Counted from the first letter of the stretch, positions 8,006 to 17,649 are shown. The stretch is DNA of 64,000 nucleotides from Kofleriaceae bacterium (GCA_024762925.1 JANTGM010000007.1:1-64000); one strand, 5' to 3'. A program made the numbers and translations. Notes: generated by a model from the sequence alone, not told the origin.

Positions 8006-8578
8006 ATGCTGAAGCTTCGCAACACACTTTTCCTAGCCGCTCTCGCGTCGATTGCCCTCGGCGGCAGTCTTCTCCGAGCACAGCCTGCCGGAGACGATGC
8101 CCCGGAAGTAACAGCGCCGGTTCAGAAAGAAGCCAATCTCACACCAGCTGAGATGCAGTCCGCTTCAGAAAAATACCTTAAGGAAATGCAGGACATCCTG
8201 GTGCGGGTGGTCGAGTTGCAGAACCTGGCACGCAAGCAAAAGGATGTCATCAAACTCAACTGCGTGAACGATAAACTCCTACAGGTCAAGCAGCTTCTCA
8301 ACATCGCAGAAGCCGGGCGCACAGATCTCATTGAAGCCATCGCCCAACAAGACTCCGACTCCACCGCTCATCAGTTTAGCCAAATCTCGATCGCGAAAGA
8401 AAAGACCGATGGTCTCCACGGTGAAGCAGAAGGCTGCATCGGCGAAGAACTGATCTTCCTCGGTCCTACAGAAGTGACTGTTGATGACCCAGGTCTTCCA
8501 GACGACCCAACTGGTGAGGACGCTTTCGATTGGAGCGATGTCATCGAACCTCCCGGCTACGCGAGCCCTTTCCTCTAA
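8006..8578 (+). CDS. Exported protein of unknown function, first gene of the polysaccharide operon
   Basis: The 190-residue protein has a cleavable signal peptide (cleavage probably near residue 25, after SLLRA). A helical, Lys/Glu/Gln-rich middle (about 45-135) has a single Cys in KLNCVND, a second Cys follows in EGCIGEE, and the C-terminus is acidic (DDPTGEDAFDW). The helices suggest a periplasmic coiled-coil or bundle protein. It is followed after 34 nt by an outer-membrane barrel gene and then sugar-nucleotide genes, so a role in export or envelope anchoring of the polysaccharide is plausible. No family is recognised. Confidence 0.8.
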   Translation: MLKLRNTLFLAALASIALGGSLLRAQPAGDDAPEVTAPVQKEANLTPAEMQSASEKYLKEMQDILVRVVELQNLARKQKDVIKLNCVNDKLLQVKQLLNIAEAGRTDLIEAIAQQDSDSTAHQFSQISIAKEKTDGLHGEAEGCIGEELIFLGPTEVTVDDPGLPDDPTGEDAFDWSDVIEPPGYASPFL

Positions 8579-8612
8579 GCTTTTCTCTTAAACTTCCTCC
8601 GAGCCTAGCTTC

Positions 8613-9857
8613 ATGAAATTTTCCCCAACCGCAACTGTGGTTGCCTTCCTCGCACTTGGAAGCACCGCAGTTTTCGCGCAAGACGCCATTGTTCAGGGGT
8701 CTGGTTACCAAGTCAGCGAGAACACGGTCGTGCACCCTTCCGTGGGTGCGCAAACCGGGTTTGACTCCAACGTTTTCTATGAGGATGGCTCGACAACTGG
8801 TGCGGGCCTACTCCAACTCTCAGGGGCCCTCACTCTTGCCCCTATGGAAGATGTCTCGGGAAAGGGCGGAAGCCCTCCTGATTACACCTTTACTGCGGGT
8901 GCTCGCTTTCAGTATCAGGAATATCTAAGCAGCAATCCCAACGTTACGTCGCAACGCAACCTGGGGCTTGGAGCAGATCTCGAGCTTGGGCTTCTGCAAT
9001 CTGGGCAGTTTCCCGTTGGCATCGAGAACCACTTCATTCGCACCAATCGGCCAACCAACTTCGAGAACAACACCACCATTTCTCGGGACATCAACTCGCT
9101 AAGAGCTGGTATCAAGTACATGCCCGAGGGTAAGAACATTTCGGGGCGGCTGTCGTACACCAATACCGTCGACTACTTCGAAGGTGAGAGCACGTTTGCA
9201 AACCGCTTCCTAAACGAGTTCAAGCTCGGTGTGGACTGGCAGTTTCTTCCCATCACCCGCTTCTTCGTGGAAGGGAGCTATGGGCTAAACAGCGGACTTG
9301 GTGCCAACTCGACAAAGATCAGCTCCCAGCCAATGCGCGGAATCGCTGGTGTTGCTTCCGCAATTACTGAGAGCATCACGGTGCGAGCTCATGGTGGCTA
9401 TGGAATTGGCGCGTATTCGAGTGGTGCGAGCTATTCGACGTTCCTGTATCACCTTGAGGGCGGCTATCGCTACAGCCCGGTAGGTCGGGTGCGTCTCATC
9501 TTCGACAGAGACTTTCAGGACTCGGTCAACGCAAACTTCTACGGCGACTACAAGCTTAAGCTCGCAGTCGATCAACAAATCGATCGGGTCATGCTTCAAG
9601 CTCACGTCACAGGGATTCTGCGCAACTACCAAGGTGGCCTCGTAGTTGACTTGGGAGGCGGACAAGCGGCTCGCGATGACGTCATTCTGAGTACGGGAGT
9701 AGCGGCAAATCTCGAAGTTCGAGAGTGGATTGCGGTTAACGCCAGCTACATGCTTGCTAGCGTTCAAACGGACTACCTCTCCATGGCCGATGGAGAAATC
9801 GATGACCCCAGCTTCGTTCGCCATCAGCTGATGGTCGGTGCGACCGCTGCCTTCTAG
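8613..9857 (+). CDS. Outer-membrane beta-barrel protein
   Basis: The 414-residue protein has a signal peptide (AVFAQ, cleavage near residue 22) followed by alternating hydrophobic and polar strands separated by Gly/Asn/Asp-rich turns, ending in an aromatic residue (GATAAF). This is the pattern of an outer-membrane barrel of the BBP2 or OmpL-like kind seen in exopolysaccharide loci of delta-proteobacteria. It probably serves as a secretion pore or surface anchor for the polymer. There are no cysteines to suggest a lipoprotein. It lies 14 nt before rfbF and is likely co-transcribed. Confidence 0.8.
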   Translation: MKFSPTATVVAFLALGSTAVFAQDAIVQGSGYQVSENTVVHPSVGAQTGFDSNVFYEDGSTTGAGLLQLSGALTLAPMEDVSGKGGSPPDYTFTAGARFQYQEYLSSNPNVTSQRNLGLGADLELGLLQSGQFPVGIENHFIRTNRPTNFENNTTISRDINSLRAGIKYMPEGKNISGRLSYTNTVDYFEGESTFANRFLNEFKLGVDWQFLPITRFFVEGSYGLNSGLGANSTKISSQPMRGIAGVASAITESITVRAHGGYGIGAYSSGASYSTFLYHLEGGYRYSPVGRVRLIFDRDFQDSVNANFYGDYKLKLAVDQQIDRVMLQAHVTGILRNYQGGLVVDLGGGQAARDDVILSTGVAANLEVREWIAVNASYMLASVQTDYLSMADGEIDDPSFVRHQLMVGATAAF

Positions 9858-9871
9858 TACTCGGTGCAATC

Positions 9872-10642
9872 ATGAAAACCGTAATCCTCGCCGGAGGGCT
9901 CGGCACGCGCATTTCCGAAGAGACGCATCTGAAGCCGAAGCCGATGATCGAGATCGGTGGTCGGCCGATCTTGTGGCACATCATGAAGATGTATTCCGCC
10001 CACGGCTTGAACGACTTTGTGATCTGCTGCGGCTACAAGGGCTACATCATCAAAGAGTACTTTGCGAACTACTTCCTGCACATGTCGGACGTGACATTCG
10101 ACATGACCGAAAACAGCATGGAGGTACATCAACGCAAAGCAGAGCCATGGCGGGTAACGCTGGTTGATACTGGAGACTCCACGATGACCGGTGGCCGCCT
10201 CAAGCGGGTAGCGCCCTTCATTGAGAACGATGAATCGTTTTGCTTCACCTATGGCGATGGCGTGAGTGACGTCGATATCGCGAAGCTCATCGCGTTTCAC
10301 AAGACGCATGGCAAGTGGGCCACGGTCACTTCCGTTCGTCCTCCTGGTCGCTACGGTGCATTGCAGCGCGAAGGTGATGCGGTCACCGGCTTCTCAGAAA
10401 AACCCCGAGGAGATGGCGGACAGATCAATGGCGGGTTCTTTGTGCTATCGCCCAAAGTGCTCGATCTGATCGCTGGTGACGACATGCCTTGGGAGCGAGA
10501 GCCCATGAACACCCTGGCACAGCGCGGCGAGATGATGGCATTCGAACACTCGGGCTTCTGGCAACCCATGGACACGCTGCGCGAGAAGAACCAGCTGGAA
10601 GAGCTCTGGGAGTCGGGCAAAGCGCCCTGGAAGACCTGGTAA
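9872..10642 (+). CDS. rfbF: Glucose-1-phosphate cytidylyltransferase
   Basis: This 256-residue protein makes CDP-glucose from glucose 1-phosphate and CTP. The nucleotide-binding signature GGLGTR sits at 8-13, followed by [18 protein letters not shown], and later the conserved [12 protein letters not shown] and RPPGRYGAL segments. Length and sequence fit the RfbF/DdhA family closely. Its TAA shares an A with the ATG of rfbG, so the two steps of the CDP-sugar pathway are translationally coupled. Confidence 0.95.
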   Translation: MKTVILAGGLGTRISEETHLKPKPMIEIGGRPILWHIMKMYSAHGLNDFVICCGYKGYIIKEYFANYFLHMSDVTFDMTENSMEVHQRKAEPWRVTLVDTGDSTMTGGRLKRVAPFIENDESFCFTYGDGVSDVDIAKLIAFHKTHGKWATVTSVRPPGRYGALQREGDAVTGFSEKPRGDGGQINGGFFVLSPKVLDLIAGDDMPWEREPMNTLAQRGEMMAFEHSGFWQPMDTLREKNQLEELWESGKAPWKTW

Positions 10643-11745
10643 TGGCAGCGCCGCCCCTCTTTCTGCGGCCTGATCGCGCATTCTGGCGTGGCCGCCGCGT
10701 GTTAGTCACGGGCCATACCGGCTTTAAGGGCAGCTGGATGACGCTCTGGCTTTCCTCTCTTGGAGCCCAGGTAACCGGCATAGCGCTCGCTCCAAACACC
10801 GAACCGAATCTTTTCGACCTGGCTGATGTCGCTGGCCAGACGACAGCAAGCCACATCACCGATATTCGCGATGCCAAAGCGCTGCGAGAAATCGTCGCTG
10901 TTGCCAACCCGCAAGTCGTCTTCCACATGGCAGCACAAGCTCTCGTCCTCGATAGCTATGACGACCCTCTCACCACCTTCTCCACCAACGTGCAAGGAAC
11001 GGCAAACTTCTTAGACGCGTTGCGCGCAGCTCCAGACGTTGAGGTTGCGGTGATGATCACAACCGACAAGGTGTATGAGAATCCAGGCGATGGCTATCCC
11101 TTCCGCGAGACCGATCCGCTTGGTGGCCATGACCCCTACAGCGCGAGCAAGGCCGCATCCGAAATCGTGATCGAAAGCTATCGCCGTAGCTTCCTCGATT
11201 CTCAAGGAGTCGCAATTGCCCCAGCGCGGGCGGGTAACGTTATCGGTGGCGGCGACTGGTGCAAGAATCGTTTGATCCCGGATGCTGTGCGGGCTTGGAC
11301 CAGCGATACACCACTTGAGGTGCGCAGTCCTGCGGCGATTCGACCATGGCAGCACGTACTCGAACCTCTGGCTGGCTATCTGTGTCTTGCAGAGAAGCTC
11401 GCCGCCGAACCCAAACTGGCTGGCAGCTACAATTTTGGTCCACAGACCCACGAGGCCGCGACGGTCCGTGATGTGCTGACACTGGCGCGCAAGGCGTTTG
11501 GCCGAGGCGACATTCAATGGAACGAGGCGGCAGCGACTCGCCACGAAGCCGGCTGGCTTTCCCTGGAGACAACGAAGGCCCGCCACAAGCTTGGGCTTGT
11601 GCCGCGCTGGTCGTTGCAAGAAGGTGTGTCGCGCACCATGAACTGGTATCGCCAACAGAACGAGGGAGCGGATGCAAAAGCACTTTGCGTAGCGGATATT
11701 GACGCTTTTGAAGCCGCCAAATCCCAGGAAAGAATCGACACGTGA
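10642..11745 (+). CDS. rfbG: CDP-glucose 4,6-dehydratase
   Basis: The 367-residue enzyme converts CDP-glucose to CDP-4-keto-6-deoxyglucose. The Rossmann motif TGHTGFKG is at 23-30, the TTDK segment at 140-143, and the catalytic YxxxK at Tyr166/Lys170 (PYSASK). RPWQHVLEPLAGYL near the middle is characteristic of RfbG. The ATG at 10642 overlaps the rfbF stop; a longer frame from 10489 lies inside rfbF and is not credible. Together with rfbF it commits the locus to a CDP-linked 6-deoxy sugar. Confidence 0.95.
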   Translation: MAAPPLFLRPDRAFWRGRRVLVTGHTGFKGSWMTLWLSSLGAQVTGIALAPNTEPNLFDLADVAGQTTASHITDIRDAKALREIVAVANPQVVFHMAAQALVLDSYDDPLTTFSTNVQGTANFLDALRAAPDVEVAVMITTDKVYENPGDGYPFRETDPLGGHDPYSASKAASEIVIESYRRSFLDSQGVAIAPARAGNVIGGGDWCKNRLIPDAVRAWTSDTPLEVRSPAAIRPWQHVLEPLAGYLCLAEKLAAEPKLAGSYNFGPQTHEAATVRDVLTLARKAFGRGDIQWNEAAATRHEAGWLSLETTKARHKLGLVPRWSLQEGVSRTMNWYRQQNEGADAKALCVADIDAFEAAKSQERIDT

Positions 11746-12275
11746 TCTTTACCGAAACGCCATTGGCCGGTGCCTTCACGATCGGGCTCGAAAAACGCGA
11801 GGACGCCAGAGGGCATTTCGCACGGGCATTTTGCACGCAAGAGTTTGCTGCTCACGGGCTGGAGACGACCTATCTGCAGGCCAATCACAGCCTCAACAAG
11901 AAGACGGGGCTTGTGCGGGGCATGCACTTTCAGCGCGGCGTGGACGCGGAAGTAAAACTTGTGCGCTGCGTTCACGGCGCCATCTACGACGTCATTGTTG
12001 ACAACCGACCAGAGTCGCCGACCTACTTGCAGTGGTTCGGCGCCGAGCTCTCTGAAGACAATGGACTGATGATGTACGTGCCCAGAGGCTTCGCCCATGG
12101 CTACCAATCGCTCACGGCGGGCGCGACCGCATTTTATATGGTGAGCAATGCCTATGCCCCTGGTGCTGAAGGCGGACTCCGCTTCGACGATCCCGCCATC
12201 GGCATCGAGTGGCCCATGGCCGTGACAGACCTTTCAGACAAAGACGCCAAGTGGCCACTGGTGGAGCAAGGATGA
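11742..12275 (+). CDS. dTDP-4-dehydrorhamnose 3,5-epimerase-like enzyme
   Basis: This 177-residue cupin starts at a GTG overlapping the rfbG stop. It has the family's key residues: His62 in RGMHFQ as the catalytic base, Tyr132 as the acid, and the YVPRGFAHGYQ segment. Classical members act on dTDP sugars. Because it sits directly after rfbF and rfbG and no dTDP-glucose genes are present in the window, it probably epimerises the CDP-4-keto-6-deoxy sugar at C3 and/or C5. That substrate assignment is inferred from context. Confidence 0.9.
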   Translation: MIFTETPLAGAFTIGLEKREDARGHFARAFCTQEFAAHGLETTYLQANHSLNKKTGLVRGMHFQRGVDAEVKLVRCVHGAIYDVIVDNRPESPTYLQWFGAELSEDNGLMMYVPRGFAHGYQSLTAGATAFYMVSNAYAPGAEGGLRFDDPAIGIEWPMAVTDLSDKDAKWPLVEQG

Positions 12276-13261
12276 GCGCTTCGGATGAGACCGTATTGGT
12301 CACTGGGGCGTCCGGCTTCATCGGCAGCGCCTTGGTGCAGCACCTGATCAACGCACAGGTCTCGGTCATCCCGACGGCGCGAAGCCACACCGATGTTTTG
12401 TCTGAGTGCTTCGGCATGAAGGTGCTGCCGCTCGATGTGATGGGTGATCTCTCGCTTCGCAATGCAGAATTCGATGCGGCAACCACCCTCGTTCATTGCG
12501 CAACACCAAACGACATCCAGTCCAAGGGCGAGGACGGCGGCTTGTCGCTCGCGACCCATGGCACGTACCGGCTGATCGAGCATGCGGCGGCGCACGGCAT
12601 TCGCCGTGTCGTGTATCTCTCAACTCTTCAGGTCTACGGCACCGAACTGCAAGGCACTCTCGACGAGACAACGCCGGTGCATTGCGAAACTGCCTACGGG
12701 CTAAACCACTTTCTTGGCGAGGAGGTCTGCCGGCTCGCGGTTCGACGACACAACATCGACATTGTTGCGTTGCGTCCGTCCAACGTTTACGGCGTGCCCT
12801 CTGTGCCCACGGTCGCACGCGACACATTGGTGCCAATGTGTTTCGTTCGCGATGCCAAGGCAAGTGGAGCGGTCGAACTGCGTTCCTCTGGCAACCAGAA
12901 CCGCAATTTCGTATCGACCGGCGAAGTAGCGGAAATCATCGCCACACTGATCACAGAGTTTCCCGCGGGCTACACGATCGTCAACGCAGTCTCGGCGTAT
13001 ATGGCGAGCATTCGAGAGATTGCCGACATGACAGAGTCCATTTGGAACCGAGTCTCAAAGACGCCGATGCAGCTGCGGGTCCTCTCCGACGAGCCCGCCG
13101 AAGGCAATGCCTTCACCATCACCTCCAACATCATCGCGCCGCGTCTTAGTGAGGACCAGTCCCGCAGCCGCATGGCCGACACCATCGAACAACTGATTCA
13201 GCGCACGAACAACGAATTCAGCGCAACCAAGAAATGTGAGAGCAAAAACTATGGCCAATGA
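12272..13261 (+). CDS. NAD-dependent epimerase/reductase (SDR) for the CDP sugar
   Basis: A 329-residue extended SDR with TGASGFIG at 11-18 and YLSTLQVYG in the middle. The catalytic Tyr is kept (Tyr142), but the usual Lys four residues later is His146 (YGLNH), which is unusual. It probably reduces the 4-keto group of the CDP-6-deoxy sugar made by the preceding three enzymes, or epimerises it. The ATG overlaps the previous stop (ATGA). The longer frame from 12209 is inside the epimerase gene. Confidence 0.85.
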   Translation: MSASDETVLVTGASGFIGSALVQHLINAQVSVIPTARSHTDVLSECFGMKVLPLDVMGDLSLRNAEFDAATTLVHCATPNDIQSKGEDGGLSLATHGTYRLIEHAAAHGIRRVVYLSTLQVYGTELQGTLDETTPVHCETAYGLNHFLGEEVCRLAVRRHNIDIVALRPSNVYGVPSVPTVARDTLVPMCFVRDAKASGAVELRSSGNQNRNFVSTGEVAEIIATLITEFPAGYTIVNAVSAYMASIREIADMTESIWNRVSKTPMQLRVLSDEPAEGNAFTITSNIIAPRLSEDQSRSRMADTIEQLIQRTNNEFSATKKCESKNYGQ

Positions 13262-13994
13262 CCCAATCAAGACCTTCTTCGATGAGCGCGAAGCTGACAT
13301 TGCTGCGATGGGCGCCGACGAGGAGTTGCGGCAAAAATCCCTCGACTGGATGCTGCATGCCGACAAGTACAAGTACACGTACAACTACACTTGGATGGGC
13401 AGGCCCATCATCAAGTTTCCCAATGACATGGTCGTCCAGCAGGAGATGATGTGGGAACTCAAGCCAGACCTCATCATCGAGACTGGCATTGCGCATGGCG
13501 GCTCGATCATCTTCACCGCCTCCATGATGGAAATGATGGGCATCGAGGGTGAGGTTGTTGGCATCGATGTCGATATTCGGGATCACAATCGGAAGGCCAT
13601 CGAAGACCACCCGATGATGAAGCGCATCACGATGTACGAAGGCGATTCCGTCGCGCCCGACATGGTCGATAGGGTGCGCAAGCATACCGAGGGCAAGAAG
13701 TGCGTGATGGTGATTCTCGATTCGCTGCACAGCCACGAGCATGTCTACAAAGAGCTGCTCGCATACGCGCCCATGACCACGGTTGGCAGCTACTGTGTCC
13801 TGCCCGATACCTTCATCGAATTCTTCCCCAAGGGCTACTACTCCGACACGCGACCTTGGGATGTTGGCGACAACCCACACACAGCGATGAAGCAGTACCT
13901 TAGCGAGACCGACCTGTTCGAGACCGACCACTCGCGTACCAACAAAGCGATGATCACCGAGACCATCGACGGCTATCTGAAGCGAGTCCGCTAG
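13251..13994 (+). CDS. CmcI/rhamnosyl O-methyltransferase family protein
   Basis: The 247-residue protein has the family signatures LIIETGIAHGGS (SAM site), VVGIDVDIR and VMVILDSLHSHEHVYKEL (metal-binding region), followed by YCVLPDT and RPWDVGDNP. These match the cephalosporin hydroxylase/CmcI group, which also contains sugar O-methyltransferases of surface polysaccharides. It overlaps the upstream SDR gene by 11 bases. An O-methyltransferase acting on the deoxy sugar is the most likely role; the family name is misleading here. A GTG at 13236 is an alternative start. Confidence 0.85.
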   Translation: MANDPIKTFFDEREADIAAMGADEELRQKSLDWMLHADKYKYTYNYTWMGRPIIKFPNDMVVQQEMMWELKPDLIIETGIAHGGSIIFTASMMEMMGIEGEVVGIDVDIRDHNRKAIEDHPMMKRITMYEGDSVAPDMVDRVRKHTEGKKCVMVILDSLHSHEHVYKELLAYAPMTTVGSYCVLPDTFIEFFPKGYYSDTRPWDVGDNPHTAMKQYLSETDLFETDHSRTNKAMITETIDGYLKRVR

Positions 13995-13996
13995 TC

Positions 13997-14488
13997 ATGC
14001 TGCGCATTGCCGAGACCGCAGAGATTTCGCCGATGGCGCATGTCGAGGAATCGAAGCGTGGAACCGAGATAACGATCGAGGACCACGTGTACATCGATTC
14101 TTTTGTGCGCATCCGCCCCGTTGGCGGTGACGGCGCTGTGCGAATTGGCAAGAACAGCTTCATCAATGCCGGAACGGTTATCTTCTCTGGCAATGGCATC
14201 GACATTGGCGAGTGGGTCTTGATTGCGCCGAACTGCACGCTAGCGCCGACGAACCACGCCTATCAGTCCCGTGAGACCACGATTCGTCATCAGGGCTTTC
14301 TGCCAAGCAAGGGCGGTATCGTCATCGAGGACGATGTGTGGATCGGTGCCGGCTGCACCATCTTGGATGGAGCGATTCTTCGGCAGGGTTGTGTGATCGG
14401 AGCGAACTCGCTCGTTAGGGGTGAGGTCGAAGCCTATTCGATCCAATCCGGCAATCCGCTGGTCAAGCGCGGAATGCGTGGTGAGTGA
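13997..14488 (+). CDS. Left-handed beta-helix acyltransferase
   Basis: A 163-residue protein built of hexapeptide repeats ([LIV]-G-x4 rungs such as VRIGKNSFINAGTVIFSG and IVIEDDVWIGAGCTI). It has the catalytic-type His in PTNHAYQ and the C-terminal NPLVKRG typical of WbbJ/maltose O-acetyltransferase relatives. It probably acetylates a sugar hydroxyl or amino group of the polymer. It begins 2 nt after the methyltransferase gene, and its last bases overlap the next gene. Confidence 0.88.
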   Translation: MLRIAETAEISPMAHVEESKRGTEITIEDHVYIDSFVRIRPVGGDGAVRIGKNSFINAGTVIFSGNGIDIGEWVLIAPNCTLAPTNHAYQSRETTIRHQGFLPSKGGIVIEDDVWIGAGCTILDGAILRQGCVIGANSLVRGEVEAYSIQSGNPLVKRGMRGE

Positions 14489-15767
14489 GAATACTTCTCA
14501 GCCCAGCGCGATCGACAGCTTCATCGCCGACTTCCATCGCCACGAACTAGAGGCGGATCTTCTGTCGCTATGCGATTCGGAGGGCTTTCCATGGTGGGAT
14601 CTCATTCGCTACAGCGTCCAATTCTCGCTCTGCGTGGAGCAGGGCATCCATGGCCATCCGAAGTCGCCCACTGCACCGCCACTAACGCGCGCTAAGAGCT
14701 TCGCAAAGCAGAGCGTGGCGCTCGCCCGAGACACCCAGCGACTTCGCCGCATCGCGCCGGGACAAGTCAGTCAGATGCTAATCGCGACCCGTCATGCCCA
14801 GCCACTTGAACATGATGCCGACGAGATGCGCCGAGAGGGTCGCGTCGCGCTTCTGGTGAATCGCGATGGTCTGTGCGAGCCACCCCACCGCGCCATTGCC
14901 AAGCAGAGCATCGATTTCTTCACCAGGCTGTCGATGCGCACCATGCGCATGCCGCCAAGTCTCGCTGCAACCGTCCGCAAGGTAGCCGATGCTGTCGGCA
15001 AGCGTTTTGAGAGTCGCCTCGACATCTTTGCCATCATCGAACAAGCCTACTGTCGTCACCTCGCAGCCAAACGGCCTTGGAGCTTTGTCCTTGATCGCAT
15101 GGGGTCGCTAGAACGCATCGCGTTTGTAAATGATGGCACTCTAAAGACCTTGGTCTTCCTCGCCAAAGAGCGCGGCATTGCGACCCAGGAGATTCAGCAC
15201 GGCTACATGGGCCGCTCGCACGTTGGCTACTCCTACCCACCCGTGGAGCACGCTCCGGCCACTCTGCCTGGCAGTGTTCTGATCACCCGCGAGACCGGCG
15301 ACATCGTCTATCCCGTCGAAAAAGTCTTGGCACCGAAACCCTCCATAGACCTATCGCAAACGCCGCGTGACATTGATGTCCTAGTGGCTGCAAGCCCGGC
15401 CAATATGCAACGCACGCTAGACGTAACGGGGACGCTTCTTGGTCGTGGCTGGCATGTCGCCGTCAAACTCCATCCCTCGCAGACTGCTGAGTCATCCGGC
15501 CTTTCGGCGCGCTTCTCCTCGGATGAGCTTACGATCCATGACAGCAGCGAGAAGTTTGTGTCGCTAGCGCAACGCGCAAAGGTCTTTGTTCCCGCCAACC
15601 CCATGTCGACCACCACATATGAAGCGGTGGAGAACGGCGCAAAGTTGATTGTCGTGGACTATGACGGGGTCAAGATGACATCCCAGGCCGATGGCATCGT
15701 CTTTGCGCGGGTCGATGCTGTGTCCAAGCTTGCTGAAGCGGTAGCGAACGCGCTGGCCGAACGCTAG
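14481..15767 (+). CDS. Probable capsule-type GT-B glycosyltransferase
   Basis: The 428-residue product starts at one of two adjacent GTG codons (14478 or 14481) overlapping the acyltransferase gene. The C-terminal half resembles GT-B transferases of the Kps/CDP-glycerol type: QHGYMG (residues about 240-245), VKLHPS, and a final NPMSTTTYEAVENGAKLIVVDYDG. The N-terminal half is helical and unlike known domains. It is likely the transferase for the sugar made by the preceding genes, but neither donor nor acceptor can be read from the sequence. Confidence 0.65.
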   Translation: MSENTSQPSAIDSFIADFHRHELEADLLSLCDSEGFPWWDLIRYSVQFSLCVEQGIHGHPKSPTAPPLTRAKSFAKQSVALARDTQRLRRIAPGQVSQMLIATRHAQPLEHDADEMRREGRVALLVNRDGLCEPPHRAIAKQSIDFFTRLSMRTMRMPPSLAATVRKVADAVGKRFESRLDIFAIIEQAYCRHLAAKRPWSFVLDRMGSLERIAFVNDGTLKTLVFLAKERGIATQEIQHGYMGRSHVGYSYPPVEHAPATLPGSVLITRETGDIVYPVEKVLAPKPSIDLSQTPRDIDVLVAASPANMQRTLDVTGTLLGRGWHVAVKLHPSQTAESSGLSARFSSDELTIHDSSEKFVSLAQRAKVFVPANPMSTTTYEAVENGAKLIVVDYDGVKMTSQADGIVFARVDAVSKLAEAVANALAER

Positions 15768-15896
15768 GATCGGAAAACCGGTGAAGTTCTTAGAATGGAC
15801 AGGACTTCGAGGGGAAGATAGCGATTGAACGCGCCGGTTGAGCGCGACGTTGTTGCTCACGAGCCGAGCCGCCTTGTGCACGACGTCATGACAACG

Positions 15897-15917
15897 CCTA
15901 TCCAGGGCCCTGATAGG
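15897..15917. terminator. Palindrome between convergent operons
   Basis: CCTATC-C-AGGGCCCT-GATAGG is a palindrome with one bulged C. It lies midway between the plus-strand stop at 15767 and the minus-strand stop at 15941. There is no T tract on either side, so a terminator role is only a guess. The rest of the 15768-15940 gap shows nothing else. Confidence 0.3.
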
Positions 15918-15940
15918 AGCCGGTGAGAGGACGTGGGTTG

Positions 15941-16600
15941 CTACTTCGTCTTCGAAATCTCATTAACGAATAACTCTGGATCCTTCATTAGGGGGATTTT
16001 GCTCCTCAAGAATTCGAACTCCAGATCCCACCACTCAGTCGCTAAGAGCTTCTCGATGATGTCATCAGTAAATCGATACTTGATGACTTTTGCGGGATTT
16101 CCCACTGCAATCGCATACGCGGGAATATCACTTGTCACAACACTGCCCGAACCAATGATCGCACCATTTCCGATGGTGATGCCCGCCATGACAAGAGCAT
16201 TTGCACCAATCAGTACGTCATTCTCGATCGTCGTATCTCCCCCTTCTTCCAGGTGCGAGTACGTCGAAGAGCCAACCACGCCTCTTTTGTGAGAATAGAA
16301 AACGGGACTTGTTGATACCCAGTCGTGAGGGTGAGGGCCCAGCCCAATTTTTGCCCCATGAGAGATTGAGCAAAATTTGCCAATGGACTTCGTATTTGTT
16401 CCCAAGATTACGTCTTGGTTTAGAAAGGTAAAATCGCCAATGGACACCCCGTCTTGAATAAAGCACCCAGTTGAGATCACAACACGCTCTCCAAGGGCAC
16501 AATGAAAGGGCACAAAAGAGTGAATCTCGCACGTTGGATGCTTAAGAGAATTTCGGATGTACATACTGGACTTGTATGCTGTCTTTAGAATCTCTTTCAT
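15941..16600 (-). CDS. CatB/NeuD-type O-acyltransferase (LbetaH)
   Basis: This 219-residue protein has hexapeptide rungs (TNTKSIGKFCSISHGAKIGLG, TTIENDVLIGANALVM, GAIIGSGSVVT), the catalytic His in GPHPHDWVST, and the end segment VGNPAKVIKYRF. These identify a xenobiotic/sugar O-acetyltransferase of the CatB-related group. It is the last gene of the minus-strand sialic-type block, and probably O-acetylates the nonulosonic acid or another residue. The ATG at 16600 is chosen; a GTG two codons upstream is possible. An unused gap of 95 nt separates it from the GT2 gene. Confidence 0.88.
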   Translation of the reverse strand: MKEILKTAYKSSMYIRNSLKHPTCEIHSFVPFHCALGERVVISTGCFIQDGVSIGDFTFLNQDVILGTNTKSIGKFCSISHGAKIGLGPHPHDWVSTSPVFYSHKRGVVGSSTYSHLEEGGDTTIENDVLIGANALVMAGITIGNGAIIGSGSVVTSDIPAYAIAVGNPAKVIKYRFTDDIIEKLLATEWWDLEFEFLRSKIPLMKDPELFVNEISKTK

Positions 16601-16695
16601 AATCACTCTATGTAGGGGTTTATCTTAGACCTTGTTGGACTACCGAGCAATCGCATGATCACTCTCGGGTGCCAGATGTTGGTATCATTGAGGAG

Positions 16696-17649
16696 TTACT
16701 TGCCGCGTCGAAAGCGCCCAAGCACGAAGGAGAGGTTCTCCCTGGCGAATCCAGCCACCGACGCTGGTATCGTGACGGCGAGCGCCTGTGGCATTACCCG
16801 GGCGGTCTTTTTCGCATAGAGGTAGTGAATGTTCATGCGCCTGGTCAGCGTTCCGAGCTTTGCCTTAACTCCTCGGCTACCTGCGGCCGTGTAGCTCTTT
16901 GTCGTGCTCTGTGTATGACAAGTCCACTGAGCGCGGTCCGAGTATTTCACAGGGCCTTGCAAGAGCTGGTCGAACAAGTACACATAACAATAGTTCGTCA
17001 ACACTCCGGCATTCGGATAGAAGTACCCATCGAATCCGCATTTTCGTAGGTTCTCGACACGGTGCACACCATAGAAGAACGTGTCATCAGACGGGCCGAC
17101 GATATACCTGCCCAGTCGAACCAGAAGACTTCGGCTCGAATTCTTCCGTTGCCATCGTTTCTCTCCGTTGCCGCTCTCGTCCGCCATGATCCACTCGCCC
17201 ATGGCAGCAACTGCATCGTGATCGTCCTCGAGCAGAGATACGAGAACCTCAAGGTAGTTGGCTGAGATTTCGTCGTCATCAGCCAGCCACATGAAGTATC
17301 TCGTTTCTGCACACGCCAGAGCGAACTGGAAGTTGGGAATTGCACCGAGGTTATCGTGTTGCGGAATTAGGTAGACTTCGGGAAGCCTGTCGGCGAATTC
17401 CCGAACGGCCTCAAGGGTGTTCTCGTCATCTCCTGCGTTGTCGGAAACGATAACGACGAAATTCCGGAAGCTCTGTGCTGCGAGACTCGAAAGCGCACGC
17501 CGTATCGTGTCGGGTCGTTTATACGTTGGCACGCCTACCGTGACTAAGGGCTGGCCCTCCAGATTCTTCTGGTGGAACGAGGGACGCATGCTGTGGATAT
17601 CAAGCACACTCCCCCAATCGAGGTCTTGTTTGCGAGAGATGTCCGTCAT
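16696..17649 (-). CDS. Family 2 glycosyltransferase
   Basis: The product has the GT-A signatures VGVPTYKRPDTIRRAL, VSDNAGDD, and WLADDDE (the metal-binding DxD-like motif). The C-terminus is basic with hydrophobic helices (ALAVTIPASVAGFAREN), which suggests membrane association. With the ATG at 17649, supported by GGAAG 9 nt upstream, it is 317 residues. The frame stays open upstream to TTG codons at 17718-17721 that overlap the preceding GT4 gene. It probably adds one sugar to the lipid-linked repeat unit in the cytoplasm. Confidence 0.87.
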   Translation of the reverse strand: MTDISRKQDLDWGSVLDIHSMRPSFHQKNLEGQPLVTVGVPTYKRPDTIRRALSSLAAQSFRNFVVIVSDNAGDDENTLEAVREFADRLPEVYLIPQHDNLGAIPNFQFALACAETRYFMWLADDDEISANYLEVLVSLLEDDHDAVAAMGEWIMADESGNGEKRWQRKNSSRSLLVRLGRYIVGPSDDTFFYGVHRVENLRKCGFDGYFYPNAGVLTNYCYVYLFDQLLQGPVKYSDRAQWTCHTQSTTKSYTAAGSRGVKAKLGTLTRRMNIHYLYAKKTARVMPQALAVTIPASVAGFARENLSFVLGRFRRGK

